Assembly (NCBI RefSeq): GCF_009908295.1
Contig: NZ_JAAALO010000005.1
Span: 62,001 to 126,000, forward strand
Origin: Micromonospora rubida
GTDB lineage: Bacteria; Actinomycetota; Actinomycetes; Mycobacteriales; Micromonosporaceae
Direction: 5' to 3'
DNA length: 64,000 bases
Below the pieces are notes generated by a model. That model did no database searches, was not told where the DNA came from, and saw only the letters and a list, made by a program, of their open reading frames with translations. The position numbers and the translations under genes were made by a program. Below, in pieces: positions 31,812-39,673 of the stretch; within the stretch, counting starts at the first letter, position 1, and the number at the start of each line of letters is the position of its first letter.

Positions 31812-32598
31812 TTGGATAACGCCGTGCATCAGGCAATCGAATGGGTCGGACGCCATGTGTTGGACTGCGGCGTCGTCGAGCGATCGTTTCGCTTGGCCAG
31901 AGCCGCGAGCACCGTTCCGGGCGTACTGTGGCTACCACCTGCTCCCGTCTCACCGCCCCGTCTGGTCCTGCTGGGACATGGGGGTGGCGGGCACAAGCGA
32001 AGCGAGCGGATCGTCAGGCTGGCGCATTGGTTCGCATCACATGCCAGCCTCGCCGCGCTGGCCATCGACGGACCATATCATGGCGATCGGATTCCCTCTC
32101 CGCTGACCGCCGCCGAGTATCAGTCGTGCATCGCCGCAGAGGGCATTGATGTCGTTCTTGATCGGATGGCAGACGACTGGCGGGGGACTGTGAACGTCCT
32201 CGGCGATTTGGGCATCGTGGACGCAGGCAACCTGGGGTACCTGGGGATTGTCCATGGGGACACGGTTCGGCCTTCCCTTAGCGGCTGCCCTGGACGGCCG
32301 ATTTCGTTGTGTGGTCCTCGGCAAGTTTGGGCTTCGGCAAGGAGCGGGCCTGCACAAGGGCCTGGATGCACCGGAACGCATCGTGAGAGATGCGCGAAGG
32401 GTCACGGCCCCGACTCTCTTCCACATCCAATGGCACGACGAGCTTCTCCCGCGAGATGGCCAACTGGCCCTCTTCGACATACTTGGATCACGAAATAGGC
32501 AATGGGTCGGTTTTGCAGGTAGACACGCTGATACCAAGTCTGCGGCTATCGCCCTCTGGCGGAACTTCACATCCAAGCACATGGATCACGGCACCTGA
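31812..32598 (+). pseudogene. Frameshifted dienelactone hydrolase-like alpha/beta hydrolase
   Basis: Two frames together make one alpha/beta hydrolase. Frame A (31812-about 32249) has LPPAPVSPPRLVLLGHGGGGHKRSERIVRLAHWFA, DGPYHGDR and ends in GNLGYLGI. Frame B (from about 32250 to the TGA at 32598) continues SMGTRFGLPLAAALDGRF, then PTLFHIQWHDELLPRDGQLALFD (acid) and FAGRHADTKSAAIALWRNF (His). The break falls inside the nucleophile motif G-[I]-S-M-G at 32247-32256, where one extra base appears. The start is TTG 31812 or GTG 31821. It is less GC-rich than its neighbours, suggesting transfer. Either a recent pseudogene or a sequence error. Confidence 0.75.
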
Positions 32599-32887
32599 CT
32601 CGCCGCGACCCGCCCTTCATTCGGCAGCACTGGTTCGCCGGCGAGTCCCGATGACGCCTGCCAGGCATCCCGCCGCACAGCGCCACGACCGTCGCCGGCA
32701 GAAGCGGTTGCCGACCTTCCGCCGCAGACGCGCCTCGTCCGGGCCTCCCGCCCGCGAACAGTGCCACCGACGGCGTTCAGATCAGATAAGGACCGGACAG
32801 TCAACAAGCGACTCACAATTGGGTTAGGCCACAAACGGCCCGGAACTGCAAGGGCATTGAGATTGTCATCTCTACCGACAGAGTTCC

Positions 32888-32916
32888 TGGTTGACGAGGA
32901 GAGCCGGTTCTATACT
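32888..32916 (+). promoter_or_regulatory. Likely housekeeping promoter of helR
   Basis: TATACT (32911-32916) is a strong -10; TGGTTG (32888-32893) at 17-base spacing is a weak -35, overlapping a better TTGACG that is 14 bases away. A short hairpin (CCGGA/TCCGG) follows in the leader. I see no clear rifamycin-associated element. The gap 32599-32979 otherwise holds nothing recognisable. Confidence 0.45.
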
Positions 32917-32979
32917 TGCCGCCGGAATACGCTCCGGCCCATCCGGGTCGAGGGGAACAACCAGTACGAGGATTTGCGT

Positions 32980-35097
32980 ATGCGGCGGAATTCTGCTCTG
33001 CACAACGGCGCTGCCGGCGCCCACCGAGCCGCGATCGCCGAGGAGCAGGAGTTTCTCGACGTGGCCACGGCCCGGCGCGACAGGCTGGCCGACCACCTGC
33101 AGGCCGAGCTCTCGGCAGACGCCCTGGACGCGTTGGAGCGGGCCCGGCAGCGCATGCTCCGCCAGCAGTACGAAGAGCTGCGGCGAGCACGGGAAGGGCT
33201 GGTCTTCGGCCGCCTCGACGGCCTTGATGGCACCGTGCGACACGTGGGCCGGGTCGGCCTCCGCACCGACGGCGAGGACGGTGAGCCACTGCTGGTGGAC
33301 TGGCGTGCTCCCGCAGCGCGGCCGTTCTACACCGCGACGGCCGTCGACCCACAGGGTCAGGCACGGCGCCGTCACGTACGCACGGCGGGATCGGTCGTCG
33401 TCGGCGTGGACGACGAGCCACTGGACGGCACCATGACGGCGGAACTCGTCGGCGAGGGCGCTCTACTGGCCGCCCTCGACCAGCGGCGCACCGGCCACAT
33501 GTCGACGGCGATCTCCACGCTGCAACGCGAGCAGGACGACATCATCCGGGCCGAGGCGACCGGCCCGCTGATCGTTCAGGGCGGTCCCGGCACCGGCAAG
33601 ACCGTCGTTGCTCTGCACCGCGTCGCCTACCTGCTGTTCGCCCACCGCACGATGGCCGACCAGGCGGTCCTGGTCCTCGGCCCCTCGCCGCGCTTCCTCG
33701 AATACATCGCCCAGGTGCTGCCCGCGCTCGGCGAGACCGCCGTCGTCTCGGCGACCTGCGACACTCTGCTGCCCGAAATCCGCGTGGGCCGCGACGAGAG
33801 CCGGCTGCTCGCCGAGATCAAGGGCCGATCCCTCTGGCAGACCGCGCTCGAAGAGCACGTCACGTCGCTGCTCCCCCGGCCCCGTGAGCTGAAGCTGCGC
33901 TGGGAGGGCGATTTCTACGTCATCCCGGCCGCCGCGGTGGCGCAGGCGCTCGCCTCGGCGGTGCAGGGACGCCCGTACCATCGCGCCCGCGCGGCGTTCG
34001 CCGAGCAGCTGCACCACCTCCTTGCCGAAGCCGTCGCCGAGCAGCGCGAGGCGCTGATGGACGAGATGGAGGAGGGCTTCGAGGACATCCTCGCCCGCTT
34101 CGACAAGGGCATGAAGCACGACCAACACTTCGGCAGGACGTCCACCGGCAGCGACGTCGACGGGTTGCTCTCCGAGGAGGAGATCGAGCAGCTCCGCTCT
34201 CGTATCGCCGAGAACGCCACCATCGCCCGATTCGTCGAGGCATGGTGGCCCACCCGGGGAGCCGAGAACCTGCTGCGCGATCTCCTGACCGACCGCACCC
34301 TGCTGGCCCGGTTCGCCCCGCAGCTGGCCCCGGAGGAGGCCGCCGCCGTCTCGGCCGAGCCCGCCGGGTGGGCGTCGAGCGACATCCCCCTGCTCGATGC
34401 CCTCGCCGACCTGCTGGGCGAGGTCGAAGCCCCGCAACCACAGGGCGAGTTCGTCGCCGACCGCGCTCGCCGGCAACGCGGCTGGGTGTACGGCCACGTC
34501 GTCATCGACGAGGCGCAAGAGCTGTCCGAGATGCAGTGGCAGATGGTCCTGCGGCGCTGTCCCAGTCGCTCCATCACCGCGGTCGGCGACATCGACCAGG
34601 CGGAGGCAGCGCACCGGCACACCAGCTGGGCACAAGCGGTACAGGCTGTTTTCGGAGACCGCTGGACCGCCGCGGAACTGACCATCTGCTACCGGACCCC
34701 GCGCGAGGTCATGGACCTCACCGGACCGGTTTTGAGGAAAGCCGGCAGCCGCAACGCGCCACCCCGGGCGGTGCGCTCCTCCGGCATCGCCCCCTGGGAG
34801 CTCACGATCACGCCCGCAGAGCTCGCCGACGCCGCCGCTCAGGCAGTACGGCAGCTCCAGCAGCGGTGGCACGGCGGCACGGTCGGCGTCATCGCCCCCG
34901 CCGACCGCATCGCCGAACTCCTGGCCAGGCTGAGCGATGTGCCGGTGCTCACCGCCACCCAGTCCAAGGGATTGGAATGGGACGCGACGCTACTCATCGA
35001 CCCCCAGGGCATCGCCGCTGAACCGCGTGGCTGGAACGGCCTCTACGTCGCGCTCACCCGATGCACGCAGGAACTCGGACAGTTGATGCTCACTTGA
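32980..35097 (+). CDS. helR: HelR-type RNA polymerase recycling ATPase (UvrD/HelD-like superfamily 1)
   Basis: A 705-residue superfamily 1 motor related to HelD. HelR proteins of actinobacteria dislodge rifamycin-bound RNA polymerase and give antibiotic tolerance. The coiled-coil N-terminus (about residues 15-80) would enter the polymerase channel. Then come the RLGL/LLVDWRAPAARPFY region, Walker A GGPGTGKT (201-208), Walker B VVIDEAQELSEMQW, motif ICYRTP, and the C-terminal ATQSKGLEWD and LYVALTR motifs. ATG 32980 is chosen since GAGG is 8 bases upstream and the promoter lies inside the longer open frame. The C-terminus ends abruptly after LGQLMLT, at the boundary of the IS element, which seems to provide the stop codon. 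Confidence 0.85.
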   Translation: MRRNSALHNGAAGAHRAAIAEEQEFLDVATARRDRLADHLQAELSADALDALERARQRMLRQQYEELRRAREGLVFGRLDGLDGTVRHVGRVGLRTDGEDGEPLLVDWRAPAARPFYTATAVDPQGQARRRHVRTAGSVVVGVDDEPLDGTMTAELVGEGALLAALDQRRTGHMSTAISTLQREQDDIIRAEATGPLIVQGGPGTGKTVVALHRVAYLLFAHRTMADQAVLVLGPSPRFLEYIAQVLPALGETAVVSATCDTLLPEIRVGRDESRLLAEIKGRSLWQTALEEHVTSLLPRPRELKLRWEGDFYVIPAAAVAQALASAVQGRPYHRARAAFAEQLHHLLAEAVAEQREALMDEMEEGFEDILARFDKGMKHDQHFGRTSTGSDVDGLLSEEEIEQLRSRIAENATIARFVEAWWPTRGAENLLRDLLTDRTLLARFAPQLAPEEAAAVSAEPAGWASSDIPLLDALADLLGEVEAPQPQGEFVADRARRQRGWVYGHVVIDEAQELSEMQWQMVLRRCPSRSITAVGDIDQAEAAHRHTSWAQAVQAVFGDRWTAAELTICYRTPREVMDLTGPVLRKAGSRNAPPRAVRSSGIAPWELTITPAELADAAAQAVRQLQQRWHGGTVGVIAPADRIAELLARLSDVPVLTATQSKGLEWDATLLIDPQGIAAEPRGWNGLYVALTRCTQELGQLMLT

Positions 35098-35240
35098 CAT
35101 CCTCTCCGCCCTAAAGGACGGAGATTCCCTCCACGCTGCGCGTGGAACACGCAGGGTTCGGGTGGGTTACCGCTTCGCCGCGCGGTGCCGGGACGAGTCC
35201 TGGTCTTACCTGCGCTCCACGGTCGTTGAAGTCCGCCTGT
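35094..35240 (-). ncRNA. Probable omega RNA (reRNA) overlapping the tnpB 3' end
   Basis: In IS200/IS605 elements the TnpB guide RNA is made from the 3' end of tnpB and the element end, with the guide taken from the flanking DNA. Here the conserved end hairpin at 35102-35127 lies directly before the boundary, and the flanking guide would read into the helR 3' end. Inferred from family knowledge; the 5' limit is a guess. Confidence 0.4.
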
Positions 35241-36343
35241 CCGGCGGCCTTGATGTTCTTGGCGGCGTTGATGTCCCGGTCGTGGGCTGCTCCACAGGGG
35301 CAGTCCCACGCTCGGACGGCGAGCGCCATCTTGTCGTTGATCCGGCCGCACGCTGAGCACATGCGGGTGGACGGGAAGAACCGGTCCACCCGCGCGAAGG
35401 TGCGCCCGTACCGGGCGGCCTTGTACTCCAACATGGCCCTGAACGACGCCCATCCGGCATCGTGCACGGACTTCGCGAGCCGGGTCCGGCCGAGACCGAC
35501 GACGCACAGATCCTCGACGTACACCGCTTGGTTGTCGCGGATGATCGCCGTGGACAGTTTGTGCTGCCAGTCCCGCCGGGTGTCGGCCACCCGGGCGTGC
35601 GCCCGGGCGACCTTCACGACAGCCTTCTTGCGGTTCTGACTGCCCCGCTGTTTGCGGGACAGATCCTGCTGCAACCGCTTGAGCTTGCGAGCCGCGCGGC
35701 GCAGGAACTTCGGCGCGGTCACCTTCGCTCCGTCGGACATGACCGCGAAGTGGGTCAGGCCCAGGTCGATCCCGATCTCTGGGTCGACCGGCGGCAACGT
35801 CTCGTCCTGGTTGGTCTGCACGACAAACGAGGCCAAGTACCGGCCCGCCGCGTCCCGGATCACCGTGACCGAGCTGGCCTCGGACGGCAGGCTCCGCGAC
35901 CAGCGCACGTGTAGGTCGCCGATCTTCGGCAGTCGCAGGCGGCCATTGCCGAGAACCGTGAACCGGCTGTTCTTGGTGAAGCGGATGGCCTGCCGGTTGT
36001 CCTTGCGGGACCGAAACCGAGGCGGTGCCACCTTGCGACCTTTGCGCTTGCCCGTGACCGAGTTGAACAAGTTGCGGTACGCCACGTTCAGGTCCGCCAG
36101 GGCCTGCTGCAACACCACGCTGGACACCTCGCCCAGCCACGCCCGCTGCGGCGTCAGCTTCGCCTCGGTGATCAGACGCCGGGACAGCTCGGCGTCCGAG
36201 ACGTATTTCTCGCCGTTCTCGCGGGCCCGCTGACGCAGGCGCAGTCCGTCGTTGAACACCACTCGGGCGCACCCGAACGACCGGGCCAGCGCTTCGCGCT
36301 GAGCGGCGTCCGGGTACACCCGGTAGTGGTAACGGAGCTGCAC
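35111..36343 (-). CDS. tnpB: RNA-guided endonuclease TnpB
   Basis: A 410-residue IS200/IS605 accessory nuclease, ancestor of Cas12. The N-terminal part (YHYRVYPDAAQREALARSFGCARVVFNDGL) is the typical helix-turn-helix start. The RuvC-like site is complete: Asp193 (GIDLGLTHFA), Glu277 (YVEDL) and Asp357 (DRDINAAKNI). The zinc ribbon has Cys329, Cys332, Cys348 and Cys350. Length is usual (about 400). GTG at 36343 gives the family N-terminus VQLRYHYRVYP; the longer frame runs into the tnpA side. Nothing suggests loss of activity. Confidence 0.93.
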   Translation of the reverse strand: MQLRYHYRVYPDAAQREALARSFGCARVVFNDGLRLRQRARENGEKYVSDAELSRRLITEAKLTPQRAWLGEVSSVVLQQALADLNVAYRNLFNSVTGKRKGRKVAPPRFRSRKDNRQAIRFTKNSRFTVLGNGRLRLPKIGDLHVRWSRSLPSEASSVTVIRDAAGRYLASFVVQTNQDETLPPVDPEIGIDLGLTHFAVMSDGAKVTAPKFLRRAARKLKRLQQDLSRKQRGSQNRKKAVVKVARAHARVADTRRDWQHKLSTAIIRDNQAVYVEDLCVVGLGRTRLAKSVHDAGWASFRAMLEYKAARYGRTFARVDRFFPSTRMCSACGRINDKMALAVRAWDCPCGAAHDRDINAAKNIKAAGQADFNDRGAQVRPGLVPAPRGEAVTHPNPACSTRSVEGISVL

Positions 36344-36365
36344 ACGTGCACTGTACCATTGGTTT

Positions 36366-36782
36366 ATGGCTGAACTCGAAGGCATCCGCACTGGCAGGCA
36401 CTGCGTGTTCGCCCTGCACGCTCACTTGGTCTTCGTGACGAAGTTTCGACACAGGGTGTTCGGCGATCGGCACCTCGCCCGGATGGAGGAGATCATGCGG
36501 GCGGTGTGCGCGGACTTCGAGACCGAGCTGGTCGAGTTCAACGGCGAGAACAACCACGTCCACCTGCTCGTCAACTTCCCGCCCAAGGTCGCCCTGGCGA
36601 AGCTGGTCAACAGCCTCAAGGGCGTCTCGTCGCGGCGGATGCGCCAGGAGTTCCCCGACCTCGTGAGGCACTACTACCGGGCCAACAAACTCTGGTCTGG
36701 CTCGTACTTCGCAGGCTCCATCGGCGGCCCACCGCTGAGCATCATGAAGCAGTACATCGAGCAGCAGAACCGCCCGGTTTAA
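36366..36782 (+). CDS. tnpA: IS200/IS605 Y1-type single-strand transposase TnpA
   Basis: A 138-residue HUH transposase that cuts and joins single-stranded element ends. The HUH motif is His64-Val-His66 (NNHVHLLV), and the catalytic tyrosine is Tyr130 (MKQYIEQQ). The motif LVFVTKFRHRVFGDRH near the N-terminus is typical. Length matches the family (about 135-150). All catalytic residues are present, so the element may still move. ATG at 36366 is the only sensible start, 22 bases from tnpB. Confidence 0.95.
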   Translation: MAELEGIRTGRHCVFALHAHLVFVTKFRHRVFGDRHLARMEEIMRAVCADFETELVEFNGENNHVHLLVNFPPKVALAKLVNSLKGVSSRRMRQEFPDLVRHYYRANKLWSGSYFAGSIGGPPLSIMKQYIEQQNRPV

Positions 36783-36900
36783 GGCACGCTCGGCCCTGGC
36801 GGCCCTCCCGCGCGGGCCTTCACCCCCGACCTGAAGGCCGGAGCACTGGCCCGCATTCAGGTAGCAAACAGAACTGCACCACTCAGCGGCCGGCCGCCGG

Positions 36901-37452
36901 TCAGGACGGCCGGCCGCCGAACGCCCAGTTGTGCACCTCGATGTCGGCGTACCGGTCCAAGGTCAGCACGGCGCGCGCCTCGTCCGCATCCTCCGCCCGG
37001 AGCAGCGCCGCCGTACCCAGCCAGGCGGCACCATCGTCGGACAGCAACGGCCCGTACGCGATCAGGTCGTCCCGGTCGCGCTGCGGTGAGAGGTCGAGGG
37101 CCTCCCCCGCGCCGAGACCCAGCACCAGATACCGGTTACCACCCGTCCGGCCGCCGGGAAAGTCCCACATGGTGCGCCCCAGCGTGTTGCGCCAGCGGCG
37201 CAACAGCACATCGCGGTACGCGCCGGCCTGGTAGTTGGGCTCGTCGAAGGCAAAGGCCCGCGCGGCGGCGGAATCGGGCAGGTCCAGGATGTGCACACTG
37301 CCCGTGAGCGTGGCACCGTCGACCGCGAAGGTCGGGCCGCGAGCGATCATTTGCGCCGCGTACCGGTCCATGTACGACCAGTGCTCCTGTAGCAGCTCGC
37401 TCCGGAGCGCCGCAGAGCCGCGCCGATCACGGTGGTAGCAGAAGAACTCCAT
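36901..37452 (-). CDS. YciI-like family protein
   Basis: A 183-residue protein with two related alpha/beta ferredoxin-like units. The first has FFCYHRDRRGSAALRSELLQEHWSYMDRYAAQMIARGPTF with the YciI-type EHWSYMDRY/ARGP pattern; the second has DDLIAYGPLLSDDGAAWLGTAALLRAEDADEARAVL and ends in the typical VHNWAFGGRP. YciI-like proteins are small enzymes or folding units of mostly unknown role. ATG 37452 begins the conserved domain; the longer frame is not supported. It lies just past the IS element. Confidence 0.82.
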   Translation of the reverse strand: MEFFCYHRDRRGSAALRSELLQEHWSYMDRYAAQMIARGPTFAVDGATLTGSVHILDLPDSAAARAFAFDEPNYQAGAYRDVLLRRWRNTLGRTMWDFPGGRTGGNRYLVLGLGAGEALDLSPQRDRDDLIAYGPLLSDDGAAWLGTAALLRAEDADEARAVLTLDRYADIEVHNWAFGGRPS

Positions 37453-37826
37453 GCCCCAGATCCTGCCGCCGCGCGCCGAGCACCGACGCGGAGGGGTGCC
37501 GCCCGGGTCACGTGCCACAGCGCGTTGCGCAGGGGGCAGCAGAGCAAAGGAGCCGATACAGGTATCACCAACAGATCGGCGACGACACCAGCGCCCACCC
37601 TGTCTGTCAAACCGGTCCACGCCAGTACGTCACCGACCCACTCCCCCGACAGCCCTCGTCGGTGCCGGTTGCCTCGCCCGATCCCGCGCCAACTGTCAGG
37701 CCCACGGAAAGTCGGCTCCACGAGAGAGTGGTTCGGGTTCGTTGCTCTCGGCCAGGGTGTCCACGACCGTGGCGACAGCCGCATCTGGTCCGGGGCGCGT
37801 GACTCCCCACAGACGTCAGCGACCTG
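37453..37826. other. 374-base gap with a possible gene remnant
   Basis: No supported gene. On the minus strand, about 37812-37696 reads a C-terminal-looking peptide (DAAVATVVDTLAESNEPEPLSRG, ending in DFPWA before a stop) without a start codon, so it may be the tail of a lost gene. A second open stretch overlaps the YciI-like gene and is probably a shadow. Confidence 0.35.
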
Positions 37827-38501
37827 CTACTCCTCCCTGCGGAACGCCCCCGACACCTCCGACCGCACCGTCCAGCCGAGCGCAAGGTACAGGGCGCGTC
37901 CGTCGTCGGTGGCGACGAGGGTTCCGGTGCGCATCCCGCGCCGCGCCGCCTGGTCGCAAAGCGCGCGCATGACGACGCGTCCCAGGCCGCGTCGCCGGTG
38001 CGCGGGGTTTGTCTCGACCTGGTCGACGATCCCGAACTCCCCGGCGCGGGCCAGCCGCCCGGAGGCCGCCTTGCGCCCGGCGGCGTCGAGGACGGTCGCC
38101 ACGACGACCTCGCCCTGAGCGACGATCCGGGTCGTGTACGGCGTGGGCGGCTCGACCGCGCCCGGGGCGAGCGGCGTGCTCATCAGGTAGCCGGCGACGT
38201 CCATCGTCCAAGCGTCGGGCAGAGCGGCGCGCAGGCCGGCAGGATCGCCGCTGACCTTGACCCAGGAGCCCGGCGCGGTCAGCGTCCGACCGAGACGCCC
38301 CAGCGATTCGGCATCGTAGGTGTGCAGCACGTGACGTACGCGATGGCCCGGCAGGCCCACGTCGACGCGGAAGCCGCCTGGGACCGCAACCGGGGGGCGG
38401 GTGCCTCGGGAGACCGCCCAGCCGCGCCCCCAAGCCGTCATCAGCTCGGGCACGGTGTGCGGTGGGCCGGCCACCGCGGGCCGAGTGAGCGTGTCCGGCA
38501 T
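37827..38501 (-). CDS. GNAT family N-acetyltransferase
   Basis: A 224-residue acetyltransferase. The C-terminal GNAT domain (about residues 120-215) has GEVVVATVLDAAGRKAASGRLAR, the acetyl-CoA binding motif IVDQVETNPAHRRRGLGRVVMRALCDQAARRG (R/Q-x-x-G-x-G/A type) and ATDDGRALYLALGW. The N-terminal part lacks clear motifs and may be a substrate domain. GAGGAG lies 8 bases before the ATG. Substrate unknown. It is alone on its strand, divergent from the following hydrolase gene. Confidence 0.85.
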   Translation of the reverse strand: MPDTLTRPAVAGPPHTVPELMTAWGRGWAVSRGTRPPVAVPGGFRVDVGLPGHRVRHVLHTYDAESLGRLGRTLTAPGSWVKVSGDPAGLRAALPDAWTMDVAGYLMSTPLAPGAVEPPTPYTTRIVAQGEVVVATVLDAAGRKAASGRLARAGEFGIVDQVETNPAHRRRGLGRVVMRALCDQAARRGMRTGTLVATDDGRALYLALGWTVRSEVSGAFRREE

Positions 38502-38766
38502 GGACGGTCTCCTCCTGGTTGACGTCTCGCATCGCCGAGCTTACTGCAAAGGTGTGGCAACAAGAACGGAGGCGCCGCCTCACCACGACTCCTGTTCCAG
38601 GTGACCTACTCGATGCGCTCGGGTGATGCGGACCGGGTCGGCGGCGGCTCAGACCTTGCCCGGGGCCGGAAAGCGGTTCCCGGCAGGTCTTCCGCCTGGC
38701 CGTCGAGGTGCCGGGTCGCTCGGCCCCCGGGCGTTCTTGTCGGTCGTCGGCCATAGAGTCACCGGC

Positions 38767-39642
38767 GTGACGAACACGCAGACGCACACCCTTGCCGCAC
38801 CCGGTGTCGACCTGGTCTATGACGTGCGCGACCCGCTCCCGGCGTCGGCCGGGCGCCGCACGCTGCTCATGGTCGGCCAGCCGATGACCGCCGAGGGCTT
38901 CGGCTCGCTCGCCGCGCACTTCACCGACCGCACGGTTGTCACCTACGACCCCCGCGGCCTGGGCCGCAGCGTCCGTACCGACGGCCGGTCGGACCACACG
39001 CCGCAGACCCAGGCGGGCGACCTGCATCTGCTGATCGAGGCGCTCGGCACCGGCCCGGTCGACGTCTTCGCCAGCAGCGGCGGCGCGGTGACGGCGCTCG
39101 AACTGGTCGCGTCCCACCCCGGCGACGTCGGCACGCTGGTGGCGCACGAGCCGCCGATCAACGCCGTGCTCCCCGACAACGCCGCCGCCGATCGCGCCCG
39201 GGCCGCCTTCCACGAGGCGTACCAGGCGAAGGGCATGGGCGCCGGGATGGCCGCGTTCATGTTGATGACGTCCTGGCAGGGCGAGTTCACCGACGCCTAC
39301 TTCGCCCAGCCCGCGCCCGACCCGGCGGCGTTCGGCCTGCCGACCGACGACGACGGCACCCGCGACGACCCACTGCTGTCGAAGGCCTCCTGGGCGATCA
39401 TCGACTACCGCCCCGACGCGCAGGCGCTCACCACGGCACCGACCCGGATCGTGATCGCGGTCGGCGAGGAGACGGCGGGGACGTACACCGCACGTACGGC
39501 CGTCGCCACCGCAGCGCTGCTCGGCCAGGAGGCCACCGTGTTCCCCAGTCACCACGGCGGCTTCCTCGGCGGCGACTTCGGCTACGCGGGCAAGCCCGCC
39601 GAGTTCGCGGCGCGGCTGCGCGAGGTGCTGGACGCCGGCTGA
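38767..39642 (+). CDS. Alpha/beta hydrolase
   Basis: A 291-residue serine hydrolase. Landmarks: VTYDPRGLGRS, a nucleophile elbow written ASSGGAVTA (Ser within S-S-G-G), the region IVIAVGEETAGTYTARTA where the acid lies, and His in FPSHHGGFLGGDFGYAG. This pattern is common among actinobacterial esterase-like proteins of unknown substrate. GTG at 38767 is favoured: TAGAGT, a -10-like element, is 7 bases ahead, so the message may be leaderless; the longer frame reaching 38623 lacks homologous character. Confidence 0.8.
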   Translation: MTNTQTHTLAAPGVDLVYDVRDPLPASAGRRTLLMVGQPMTAEGFGSLAAHFTDRTVVTYDPRGLGRSVRTDGRSDHTPQTQAGDLHLLIEALGTGPVDVFASSGGAVTALELVASHPGDVGTLVAHEPPINAVLPDNAAADRARAAFHEAYQAKGMGAGMAAFMLMTSWQGEFTDAYFAQPAPDPAAFGLPTDDDGTRDDPLLSKASWAIIDYRPDAQALTTAPTRIVIAVGEETAGTYTARTAVATAALLGQEATVFPSHHGGFLGGDFGYAGKPAEFAARLREVLDAG

Positions 39643-39673
39643 CGGGCGCGGTCCTTCGCGGTGTCCGGCCCAC

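Larger units (their letters stand above)
35094..36865. mobile_element. IS200/IS605-family element with divergent tnpA and tnpB
   Basis: A complete-looking element: tnpB on the minus strand and tnpA on the plus strand share a 22-base gap. The tnpB-side end carries an imperfect hairpin (TCTCCGCCC and GGACGGAGA, about 35102-35127) and the terminal TTGACATCC typical of this family's right end. The tnpA-side end has a second hairpin (CCGACCTGAAGGCCGG, about 36826-36841). The right-hand limit near 36865 is approximate, as these elements make no target duplication. Confidence 0.75.

Noticed and set aside
32600..32980. Rifamycin-associated element before helR
   Set aside because: Only a partial resemblance (CTGCAAGGGC) was seen, not the full inverted repeat.
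37347..37784. 145-residue minus-strand frame over the gap and the YciI-like gene
   Set aside because: Overlaps the YciI-like gene in another frame and has no clear ribosome site.
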